Shown here in pieces: positions 20,086 to 27,387 of a DNA stretch of 64,000 bases. Position 1 is the first letter of the stretch. Every line of letters begins with the position of its first letter. The translations under genes were made by a program, and so were the position numbers. Location: contig JADJVX010000005.1 in NCBI GenBank assembly GCA_016710385.1, forward strand, positions 9,665 to 73,664, written 5' to 3'. Below the pieces are notes generated by a model. It ran no database searches and was not told the origin of the DNA. It was given only the letters and a program-made list of their open reading frames with translations. The DNA comes from Actinomycetales bacterium. GTDB taxonomy: Bacteria; Actinomycetota; Actinomycetes; Actinomycetales; Dermatophilaceae.

Positions 20086-21066
20086 GTGAGCACCACGCCC
20101 GTCAAGGTCGCCGTCACCGGCGCTGCCGGCCAGATCGGCTACAGCCTGCTCTTCCGCATCGCCAGCGGGGCCCTGCTGGGCCCGGAGACCCCGGTCGAGC
20201 TGCGTCTGCTCGAGATCACGCCGGCCCTCAAGGCTCTCGAGGGCGTCGTCATGGAGCTCGACGACTGCGCCTTCCCGACCCTTGCCGGCGTTGTCATCGG
20301 CGACGACCCCGAGCAGGTCTTCGAGGGCGCCAACGCTGCCATGCTCGTGGGCGCCATGCCCCGCAAGGAGGGCATGGACCGCGCCGACCTGCTGGCCGCC
20401 AACGGCAAGATCTTCACCGGTCAGGGCGCCGCCCTCAACAAGGTCGCCGCCGACGACATCAAGGTCCTCGTCACCGGCAACCCGGCCAACACCAACGCGC
20501 TCATCGCAATGGCCAACGCCCCCGACATCCCGAAGGAGCGCTTCAACGCACTCACTCGGCTCGACCACAACCGGGCCAAGACCCAGTTGGCCCAGAAGCT
20601 CGGCGTGCACGTCGACTCGATCACCCAGCTCGCGATCTGGGGCAACCACGACGACTCGATGTACCCCGACCTCTACAACACCAAGGTCGACGGCAAGATC
20701 GCGGCCGACCTCGTCGACGCCGCCTGGATCACCGACACGTTCATCCCCACCGTCGCCACCCGCGGCGGAGCCATCATCAAGGCCCGCGGGCTGTCCTCGG
20801 CGGCCTCAGCAGCCAACGCGACGATCGACCACATGCGCGACTGGATGCTCGGCACAACCGACTGGGTGTCGATGTCGGTGCCGTCCGATGGCTCCTACGG
20901 CGTGACCGAGGGCATCATCTCCTCGTTCCCGTGCGTCTGCACCGCCGGCGGCTACGAGATCGTCCAGGGCATCGACCTGTCCGAGTTCTCCCGTGAGCGC
21001 ATCATGGCCTCGGTCGCGCGGCTGGAATCCGAGCGCGACCAGGTCAAGGCCCTCGGCCTCATCTGA
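20086..21066 (+). CDS. mdh: Malate dehydrogenase
   Basis: NAD-dependent oxidation of malate to oxaloacetate in the TCA cycle. 326 residues, the group without a signal or tetramer-type extension. The nucleotide-binding loop is VAVTGAAGQIGYSLL at the N-terminus. The substrate loop holds the conserved arginines (GAMPRKEGMDRADLL), LTRLDHNRAK carries the catalytic Asp, and IWGNHDDSMYPD carries the catalytic His. The GTG at 20086 is preceded by AAAGGGAG. Upstream, TAGCGT at 20041-20046 may be a -10 box. A strong hairpin follows the stop. It stands alone, not in an operon with the other TCA genes here. Confidence 0.96.
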   Translation: MSTTPVKVAVTGAAGQIGYSLLFRIASGALLGPETPVELRLLEITPALKALEGVVMELDDCAFPTLAGVVIGDDPEQVFEGANAAMLVGAMPRKEGMDRADLLAANGKIFTGQGAALNKVAADDIKVLVTGNPANTNALIAMANAPDIPKERFNALTRLDHNRAKTQLAQKLGVHVDSITQLAIWGNHDDSMYPDLYNTKVDGKIAADLVDAAWITDTFIPTVATRGGAIIKARGLSSAASAANATIDHMRDWMLGTTDWVSMSVPSDGSYGVTEGIISSFPCVCTAGGYEIVQGIDLSEFSRERIMASVARLESERDQVKALGLI

Positions 21067-21081
21067 TCTCGACTCCACCCT

Positions 21082-21121
21082 GACAGTGGGGCCTGGCCGA
21101 ACTCGGCCGGGCCCCACTGTC
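21082..21121. terminator. Terminator after mdh
   Basis: Inverted repeat 21082-21100 / 21103-21121, with outer arms GACAGTGGGGCC and GGCCCCACTGTC and one T-G wobble inside. It lies 15 bases after the mdh stop and 8 bases before the end of the convergent DUF3017 gene, so it can serve both. Confidence 0.8.
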
Positions 21122-21129
21122 TTGAGCAG

Positions 21130-21402
21130 TCAGGGCGTGGGGTCCAGCCGCACCAAGCTGAACGCGATCCCCACGGCAACGGCCAGGCCCAGCCAGCACC
21201 CGACGTCGATCCAGACGCGGCGCACCTCCAGCCCGCCGGGCCGGGGTTCGAGGCCACGCAACAACGCCCCGATCGCCAGACCACCTGAGACGACATAGCC
21301 ACCGACGCGAACGGCCCCGAAGCCCGCGATCGCGAGGCCGAGCACGACGACGACGAAGACGGCCCACCACGGGCCGAGTCGACGCAACGCGGGGCCTGGC
21401 AC
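21130..21402 (-). CDS. DUF3017 small membrane protein
   Basis: 90 residues with three hydrophobic helices: PWWAVFVVVVLGLAIAGF, VGGYVVSGGLAIGALLRG and VGCWLGLAVAVGIAFSLV. This short form, the WWAVF-type start and the position directly after folD are those of the actinobacterial DUF3017 family, of unknown function. The GTG at 21402 starts 14 bases after the folD stop; no alternative ATG exists. It is the last gene of the minus-strand run purN, purH, DMT transporter, folD, DUF3017. Confidence 0.75.
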   Translation of the reverse strand: MPGPALRRLGPWWAVFVVVVLGLAIAGFGAVRVGGYVVSGGLAIGALLRGLEPRPGGLEVRRVWIDVGCWLGLAVAVGIAFSLVRLDPTP

Positions 21403-21416
21403 GTCAATCCCGCGAC

Positions 21417-22292
21417 TCAGCCGGCCGCGGCGGCCAGCTGACGTTCGGCGGCAGCCACGACATTGGTCAACAACTCGGCGCGGGTCATCGGACCCACTCC
21501 CCCCGGATTGGGGCTGATCCAGCCGGCCACCTCGGCGACCTCCGGGGCGACGTCTCCGGCGACGCGGCTCGTGCCGGATTCCGCGTCGACGACCCGCGAG
21601 ACCCCGACATCGAGAACCGCTGCCCCTGGTTTGACCATGTCGGCGGTGATGATCCCGGGCACGCCCGCAGCCGCCACGACGATGTCGGCCTGGCGCACCT
21701 CGGCGGCCAGGTCTCGGGTGCCGGTGTGGCACAGCGTGACGGTGGCGTTCTCGCTGCGGCGAGTGAGGATGAGTCCGAGCGGTCGTCCGACGGTGAGGCC
21801 ACGACCGACGACGACGACCTTTGCCCCCGCGATCTGGACCCCGTGGCGGCGCAACAGCTCCAGGCAGCCCATCGGGGTGCACGGCAGCGGCGCAGGGCGG
21901 CCGAGGACCAGCCAGCCGAGGTTGACCGGGTGGAGACCGTCGACATCCTTGGCCGGGTCGACCCGCGACAGCAGCGCGAGTTCGTCGAGCCCGGTCGGCT
22001 GCTGGATGAGGAACCCGGTGCAGTCCGGATCGGCGTTGAGCTCGTCGATGACCGCCTCGACCTCGGCCTGAGTCGCGGTCGCGGGCAGGTCGCGGCGGAT
22101 GCTGCGAATGCCGAGCTCGGCGCAGTCTTTGTGCTTGGCCCCGACATACCACCGGCTGCCCGGGTCCTCGCCCACCAGCACGGTGCCGAGCCCGGGCACC
22201 ACCCCAGCAGCAGCCAAGGCCTCGACCCGGGCCGCCAACTCCACCTTGATCTGCTTGAGGGTTGCCGCGCCGTCGAGGATCTGAGCCGTCAC
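21417..22292 (-). CDS. folD: Bifunctional methylenetetrahydrofolate dehydrogenase / methenyltetrahydrofolate cyclohydrolase
   Basis: Interconverts 5,10-methylene- and 10-formyl-tetrahydrofolate; the latter feeds PurN and PurH encoded just upstream. 291 residues. The substrate-site Lys lies in SRWYVGAKHKDC (Tyr-x-x-x-Lys pattern). GFLIQQPTGLDE and DVDGLHPVNLG follow, then the NADP-binding segment VVVGRGLTVGRPLGL and the C-terminal ISPNPGGVGPMT. The GTG at 22292 overlaps the stop of the upstream transporter gene as GTGA, giving a normal N-terminus (TAQILDGAATL). The grouping with purN and purH makes sense as a one-carbon and purine block. Confidence 0.95.
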   Translation of the reverse strand: MTAQILDGAATLKQIKVELAARVEALAAAGVVPGLGTVLVGEDPGSRWYVGAKHKDCAELGIRSIRRDLPATATQAEVEAVIDELNADPDCTGFLIQQPTGLDELALLSRVDPAKDVDGLHPVNLGWLVLGRPAPLPCTPMGCLELLRRHGVQIAGAKVVVVGRGLTVGRPLGLILTRRSENATVTLCHTGTRDLAAEVRQADIVVAAAGVPGIITADMVKPGAAVLDVGVSRVVDAESGTSRVAGDVAPEVAEVAGWISPNPGGVGPMTRAELLTNVVAAAERQLAAAAG

Positions 22293-23272
22293 GCCCCCAA
22301 TCCTGCCACTGCCCGTCGCCGCAGTGCCGGCAGCACCGCGGCCACGGCGGTGAGACCCAAGCCCGCGAGGACCACGAGGGTGACGGTATGCCGGGTGGCC
22401 GGGTTGAGCAGGTCGAGCGTCAAGGCCCCGAGCACCTGGCCACAGAGCAACACCAACATGGTGTGCAACACCCCCAGGTGGCGGACCACGACGGCGGCCA
22501 CTCCGACGAAGACCACCCCGGCCAGACCTCCGAACCACACCCATCCGGGTGGCGGGTCAAGCCGAACGGGACCCAATCCCCCACTGGCCCAACGGATTCC
22601 GACCACCGTCGACAGCAGGATCACCCCATTGGTGAAGTTGAGCCAAGTAGTCGCCCACGGGGTGCCGGTGGCGACGTTGACCCGGCCGTTGATCGCCGAT
22701 TGCACCGAGTGCAAGCCGCCCACGAGCAGTGCCAGGAGCACGGGCACGACGACCGCCGCGCCAACTGCCGTCGTCATCCCGGCGCCGCCAGGCCCGCTAT
22801 TGGCGAGCACCCGCCCCCACACCGCGATGCCCACGCCGATCGTCGCCAGCACAGCGGCAACCACCCGCACGGTCGTCACCGCCGCCCGACCCGCCGGGCC
22901 CAGTCCCATCCGGTCGACGACGATGGCGTTGCCGGTCTGTCCGCCGACGACGGCAATGGTGAACAAGGCCACCCCGGCCAGTGGCACGGCATACGCCTGG
23001 ACGAGCACGTAGGTGCCGCCGAGCAGCCCACCGAGGGTCTGCCACACCGGCATCCGGCCCGCTCGCACCGTGGCAGTGAGCGCCCGCAGACCGGCTCGGG
23101 TGCGCCGTGAGGCCAGCAGGACGACGGTGAGCACCACCCAGCCGGACCCGAAACTCCACAACGCGGCATACAGCGGCTCGTGCAGGCGGGCGGAGAGCTC
23201 TCCGTTCATCCGGGACTGCCCCGCCGAGAGAGCGCCGATGAGCAGGCCCGCCAGCCCGGCCCAGGACCACAC
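22289..23272 (-). CDS. DMT-family (YdcZ/DUF606-like) membrane transporter
   Basis: 327 residues with about ten hydrophobic helices and an internal two-fold pattern: LIGALSAGQSRMNGELSARL in the first half and LVGGLHSVQSAINGRVNVAT in the second, each followed by WxxxxxG and a helix. This is the arrangement of the DMT-superfamily YdcZ (DUF606) proteins, whose substrates are largely unknown. The GTG at 23272 is chosen to begin just before the first helix. It lies 40 bases after purH and overlaps folD by 4 bases, so it is cotranscribed with purine genes; a link to folate or purine transport is only a guess. Confidence 0.75.
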   Translation of the reverse strand: MWSWAGLAGLLIGALSAGQSRMNGELSARLHEPLYAALWSFGSGWVVLTVVLLASRRTRAGLRALTATVRAGRMPVWQTLGGLLGGTYVLVQAYAVPLAGVALFTIAVVGGQTGNAIVVDRMGLGPAGRAAVTTVRVVAAVLATIGVGIAVWGRVLANSGPGGAGMTTAVGAAVVVPVLLALLVGGLHSVQSAINGRVNVATGTPWATTWLNFTNGVILLSTVVGIRWASGGLGPVRLDPPPGWVWFGGLAGVVFVGVAAVVVRHLGVLHTMLVLLCGQVLGALTLDLLNPATRHTVTLVVLAGLGLTAVAAVLPALRRRAVAGLGA

Positions 23273-23312
23273 GCTCTCGTGCCTGACGCCAGGCTGCGCC
23301 AGCCGCGCCGGC

Positions 23313-24953
23313 TCAGTGCGCGAAATGCCGGGTCCCGGTGAAATACATCGTGACGCCTGCGGCCTGCGCAGCCGCGACGACCTCGGGGTCGCGCATCGAA
23401 CCCCCAGGCGCGACGACCGCCCGGACCCCCGCGTCGATGAGCACCTGGAGGCCGTCGGCGAACGGGAAGAAGGCATCCGAGGCTGCCACCGCCCCGCGCG
23501 CCCGGTCCACTCCCGCGCGCGACACGGCCAGGTGGCAGGAGTCGACCCGGTTGACCTGGCCCATGCCGATGCCGACCGAGGCGCCGTCGCGGGCCAGCAG
23601 GATGGCGTTGGACTTGACCGCTCGCACGGCGCGCCAGGCGAACTGCAGGTCGGCCAGGGTGGCCGCGTCGGCTGCCTCGCCCGATGCCAGCCGCCAGTGG
23701 GCTGCGTCGTCCCCACCGACGATCGCGCCGGATTCGTCACGCACCACCGCGTCGAGGAGGTCGCGTTGCTGCATGAGCATCCCACCGGCGATCGGCCGGG
23801 TCTCGATCCCGGCGCGGGCGGCCCGTTCGGCGGGCAGGCGCAGCAGCCGGATGTTCTTCTTGGCCGTGAGAACGGCCAGCGCCTCGGGGTCGTAGTCCGG
23901 CGCGACGACGACTTCGGTGAAGATGTCCTTGACGCGCTCGGCCATGGTGACCGTCACCGGCCGGTTGACCGCGATGATCCCGCCGAACGCCGACACCGGG
24001 TCGCACTCGTGGGCCCGCAGGTGCGCCTGCGCGATCCCCTCGGACTCGGCGGCGACAGCGATGCCACAGGGGTTGGCGTGTTTGACGACCGCGCAGGTTG
24101 GTTGGTCGCCGTGATCGTAGGCCGCCCGCACGGCCGCGTCAGCGTCGATGTAGTTGTTGTAGGACATCTCCTTGCCGTGCAACTGCTCGGCGGCCGCGAT
24201 GCCGGTGGCGCCATATCCGTTGAGATAGAGGGCTGCACGCTGGTGCGGGTTCTCGCCGTAGCGCAGGCTGGCGCTCTTGTCCCAGGTCGCCCCGACCCAC
24301 GCCGGGAAACCCTGCCCGTCAGAGGTGTCGGTGAGCACATTGCCCATCCAGGACGCGACGGCGACGTCGTAGGTCGCCGTGTGGACGAACGCCTCAGCCG
24401 CCAGCCGCGTGCGCTGCGCCAGCGTGAACCCACCGCTGCGCACCGCCTGCAGCGCCATCCCGTATGCCGTGGGGCTGGTGAGGACCGCGACGCTCGGGTG
24501 GTTCTTGGCCGTAGCCCGCACCATCGACGGCCCGCCGATGTCGATCTGCTCGACGCACTCGTCCGGTCCGGCGCCCGAGGCCACTGTCGCGGTGAAGGGG
24601 TAGAGGTTGACGACGACGAGCTCGAAAGCGGCGATGCCCAGGTCGGCCAGTTGCGCCAGGTGCTCGGGTTTGCGGGTGTCGGCCAGCAGCCCGGCGTGCA
24701 CTCGCGGGTGCAGCGTCTTGACCCGCCCCTCCAGACACTCCGGGAAGCCGGTGAGGTCCTCGACGTGGACCACCGGCAGCCCGAGCGACTCGATGAATGC
24801 GGCCGAGCCCCCCGTCGAGACGAGTTCGACGCCGGCGTCGTCCAGGCCCCGGACCAGGTCGGCCAGGCCGGTCTTGTCGTAGACCGAGATAAGCGCGCGC
24901 CGAACGGGGCGGACGTCTTCGGAGGGGCCGGGCGCACTCACAGCGGCGGACAT
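23313..24953 (-). CDS. purH: Bifunctional AICAR transformylase / IMP cyclohydrolase
   Basis: Last two steps of de novo purine synthesis: formylation of AICAR with 10-formyl-THF, then ring closure to IMP. 546 residues. The N-terminal cyclohydrolase domain shows ALISVYDKTGLADLV, STGGSAAFI, EGRVKTLHPRVHAGLLA and the IGGPSMVRATAKNH segment. The C-terminal transformylase has the catalytic KHANPCG and HQRAALY regions. The ATG at 24953 gives the normal start. The 134-base gap from purN contains TTGACC (25079-25074) and TAGACT (25059-25054) on the minus strand, but only 14 bases apart, so a separate promoter is uncertain. Confidence 0.96.
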   Translation of the reverse strand: MSAAVSAPGPSEDVRPVRRALISVYDKTGLADLVRGLDDAGVELVSTGGSAAFIESLGLPVVHVEDLTGFPECLEGRVKTLHPRVHAGLLADTRKPEHLAQLADLGIAAFELVVVNLYPFTATVASGAGPDECVEQIDIGGPSMVRATAKNHPSVAVLTSPTAYGMALQAVRSGGFTLAQRTRLAAEAFVHTATYDVAVASWMGNVLTDTSDGQGFPAWVGATWDKSASLRYGENPHQRAALYLNGYGATGIAAAEQLHGKEMSYNNYIDADAAVRAAYDHGDQPTCAVVKHANPCGIAVAAESEGIAQAHLRAHECDPVSAFGGIIAVNRPVTVTMAERVKDIFTEVVVAPDYDPEALAVLTAKKNIRLLRLPAERAARAGIETRPIAGGMLMQQRDLLDAVVRDESGAIVGGDDAAHWRLASGEAADAATLADLQFAWRAVRAVKSNAILLARDGASVGIGMGQVNRVDSCHLAVSRAGVDRARGAVAASDAFFPFADGLQVLIDAGVRAVVAPGGSMRDPEVVAAAQAAGVTMYFTGTRHFAH

Positions 24954-25087
24954 GCGGGATCTCCTGTCGTGTCACCCAGGGCACCCAGGCGGGCGATGCT
25001 CCCGGAATCACTCCCCGGTGGTTGCCCACCTGCGCCAGTCGTCGTCGCTGCCGAGTCTAGTGTCGCCTGGCGAGGTCAACAGTGCCC

Positions 25088-25714
25088 TCAGACCCCCTTC
25101 AGACCCTCAGCCCCGATACGCACCCGCCGGCCGGACACGGCATACCCCTGCCGTGCCATCCGCCCGACGACCTCGACGAGCATCTGCCGCTCGACGACCT
25201 TGATGCGTTCGTGGAGGGTGTCCTCGGTGTCGTCACCTCGGATGGCCACCGCATGCTGCTCGATGATCGGGCCGGTATCGACACCCGCATCGACGAGGTG
25301 ACACGTCGTGCCGGTGACCTTGACCCCGTAGGCGAGCGCGTCTCGCACCGCGTGGGCGCCGGGAAAAGCGGGCAGTAACGCGGGGTGGGTGTTGATGACG
25401 GTATGCCGGGCCAGGGCCTGCGGCCCGAGAATCTTCATGAACCCCGCCGACACGACGAACGCCGGCCGATAAGAGTCGAGCAGGTCGGCCAGCGCGACAT
25501 CCCAGTCGGCGCGTGACGGGAAGTCGGCCACCCGGCATACAAAGGTCGGAATGCCACCTCGTTGAGCGCGATCGAGCCCGGCGATCCCGTCGCGGTCCGC
25601 GCCCACCGCCGCGACTCGCACCCCGTATACCGGGTCGCGAGCGGCGTCGAGAAGGGCCTGCAGCAGGGTGCCGGAGCCAGAAACCAGCACGATGACAGGA
25701 GCGGGCTCGGCCAT
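25088..25714 (-). CDS. purN: Phosphoribosylglycinamide formyltransferase
   Basis: Transfers a formyl group from 10-formyl-THF to GAR in purine synthesis. 208 residues. The phosphate loop is VSGSGTLLQALLDA near residue 11, where most homologues have SGSGSN. The catalytic segment INTHPALLPAFPGAHAVRDAL carries Asn and His, and LVDAGVDTGPII carries the catalytic Asp. TAGGCT on the minus strand (25727-25722) ends 7 bases before the ATG and no Shine-Dalgarno is visible, so the mRNA is probably leaderless. In related genomes the gene upstream is the DUF6350 protein; here that gene lies near 60.3-61.5 kb instead. Confidence 0.95.
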   Translation of the reverse strand: MAEPAPVIVLVSGSGTLLQALLDAARDPVYGVRVAAVGADRDGIAGLDRAQRGGIPTFVCRVADFPSRADWDVALADLLDSYRPAFVVSAGFMKILGPQALARHTVINTHPALLPAFPGAHAVRDALAYGVKVTGTTCHLVDAGVDTGPIIEQHAVAIRGDDTEDTLHERIKVVERQMLVEVVGRMARQGYAVSGRRVRIGAEGLKGV

Positions 25715-25721
25715 GGTGAGG

Positions 25722-25751
25722 AGCCTAGCGACGCCGGGCCGTTGGTAGAGT
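25722..25751. promoter_or_regulatory. Divergent promoter between purN and the flippase gene
   Basis: TAGGCT on the minus strand (25727-25722) lies 7 bases from the purN ATG. TAGAGT on the plus strand (25746-25751) faces the flippase gene. Both match the TAnnnT form of actinobacterial -10 boxes. This point is also the left edge of the polysaccharide insertion inferred from gene order. Confidence 0.45.
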
Positions 25752-27297
25752 GCGGCCGTGCCGCGGCGGTCGCTTCGGCCTGCCCGGCACTCAAGGAGCT
25801 CCCATCTCCCCGACCCCGTCCCAGCGCTCCCGGGCCCTCACCGTTCTGCGCCTGGACGACACACCCCGGGAGTCGATCGGACGGCGCGGTGTGATGAGCG
25901 TCGTGGGACTGGTGTCGCAGAGTGGCGCCCGCTTCTTGGTCAACCTGGTCGCCGGGCGTCTCGGTGGGCCCGTGGTGCTCGGACACGTGGCCGTTGCGAT
26001 GTCGGCCGTCCAGCTGCTGGCCCTGGTGGGACCCACATCCTTGGGTTCGGCCGCGAGCAAGTACATGGCTCAGTCGCTCGGCGAAGGCGATCTCGCAGGC
26101 ACCCGAGCCGTGGCCCGACACATCTGGCGCGCAACACTGGCCTGCGGGCTCGTTCTCGGGTTGAGCGGTGGGCTGATCTGGAGGGTTTGGTTCGACGGGA
26201 CCTGGGCAGAGTCCTTGACGGTAGGCGTGATGACGGCCAGCCTGTCGACCTACACCGTCGCGCGAGGGGCCTTCTTCGGGCACCGGCACATCGGGCCGTC
26301 TGGCACCTGGGATGCGCTCGTCGCAGTCATCGGGGTCGTGGGTTCGGCAGGGCTGCTCGTCATGGGAGTGCGCAGCGTGCTGGCCCTGTTGCCGATGGCG
26401 CTGGGATGGACGATCTACTCCTGGGCGGGTTGGCCGCGGGGCGCCGCCGGCGTGCCCACGGGGGCGGTGCGGCGGGAGATCAATCACTTCGTCGTCGTCA
26501 CGGCCGTCGGGACCCTCACCAGCGCGGGTTTCATCCAGGCATCCCTTGTCGTCGCCCGGGTAGTCGGCGGCACCGAGGGGTCCGGATACTACTCAGCCGC
26601 GCTCACCATCTCGGCACCCTTGTCGATCCTCGTCGGTGCCGCCAATTCGGTGCTGTTTCCCTCCATGGCCGAGGCGCTGGGTCGAGGTGCCGAGGACGCC
26701 TTCCGGCGCCAGTTGCACCAGTCGACCGAGGCGATCGTCGTCATCATGAGCGGCGCCATCGGGCTGCTCATGGTCCTGAGCTCTCCCGTCCTGGCCCTCG
26801 TGTGGGGGGACCGATTCCGGGCAGCCGAGCCCCTACTGCCGATCATGCTCGGTGCCATCCTCGCCTATGTCACAGCCGTGCCGAGCGTCAGTGCGCTCGT
26901 GACCCGGGGTGCCGCCCAGGCTCGGATCACCACCGCCTTCGGCATCGCAGGAGCTATGGCCGGAGGGGTGATCTGGCTGCTGACCGCCACCTCGTTCGGT
27001 GTCATCGGCGTCGCCTGGGGATACCTCATCTCCACGGTGGTCAGCTCGGGACTCACGGTGCTCGTGGCCTGGCGGCGCGAGGCCCAGCGCTGGTGGGGTC
27101 CCATGGTGCGGCTGCTCGTGATCGCGGCGGCGGCTGCAGTGGGCTGGTTGTTGCCCAGGGCCGGCTCCGTGTCGGTGGGCGTGTCGGCGCTCGGCTTCCT
27201 CGCGCTCTGGGCGGCACTGTTCGCCGGGCGGCTCCGCAGTGTCGTCACCCACCTGAGCAGCCGAGGCCGCCCGCAATCCCCCGACCCCCTCACGTGA
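25750..27297 (+). CDS. Polysaccharide flippase (Wzx / MATE-like O-antigen exporter)
   Basis: About twelve hydrophobic helices in a MOP-superfamily flippase pattern, starting at GVMSVVGLVSQSGARFLVNLVAG and with a mid-protein segment GYYSAALTISAPLSILVGA. It would move undecaprenyl-linked sugar units across the membrane. A parallel open frame shifted by two bases over the same region has no helices and is a shadow. The start is unclear. GTG 25750 is the longest option, but it lies inside the -10-like TAGAGT at 25746-25751. A good Shine-Dalgarno AAGGAG (25793-25798) stands 5 bases before an in-frame ATC at 25804. The first conventional ATG in frame is at 25894, just before helix 1. First gene of the polysaccharide locus. 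Confidence 0.85.
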   Translation: MRPCRGGRFGLPGTQGAPISPTPSQRSRALTVLRLDDTPRESIGRRGVMSVVGLVSQSGARFLVNLVAGRLGGPVVLGHVAVAMSAVQLLALVGPTSLGSAASKYMAQSLGEGDLAGTRAVARHIWRATLACGLVLGLSGGLIWRVWFDGTWAESLTVGVMTASLSTYTVARGAFFGHRHIGPSGTWDALVAVIGVVGSAGLLVMGVRSVLALLPMALGWTIYSWAGWPRGAAGVPTGAVRREINHFVVVTAVGTLTSAGFIQASLVVARVVGGTEGSGYYSAALTISAPLSILVGAANSVLFPSMAEALGRGAEDAFRRQLHQSTEAIVVIMSGAIGLLMVLSSPVLALVWGDRFRAAEPLLPIMLGAILAYVTAVPSVSALVTRGAAQARITTAFGIAGAMAGGVIWLLTATSFGVIGVAWGYLISTVVSSGLTVLVAWRREAQRWWGPMVRLLVIAAAAAVGWLLPRAGSVSVGVSALGFLALWAALFAGRLRSVVTHLSSRGRPQSPDPLT

Positions 27298-27387
27298 CGC
27301 GCAGCGCCTGACCCCAAGCTGGTCGTGGACAAGTCCCGTCGGAAACCATCGGCCACGGCCTGGCAGCAGCCGCGGCTTATTCCTCGC

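Noticed and set aside
23013..25301. A 762-codon plus-strand open frame opposite purH and purN
   Set aside because: Shadow of two conserved minus-strand purine genes; no recognisable domain.
25758..27311. A 517-codon open frame parallel to the flippase gene, shifted by two bases
   Set aside because: Arg/Gly-rich with no hydrophobic helices and no family resemblance; the overlapping frame encodes a clear twelve-helix flippase.
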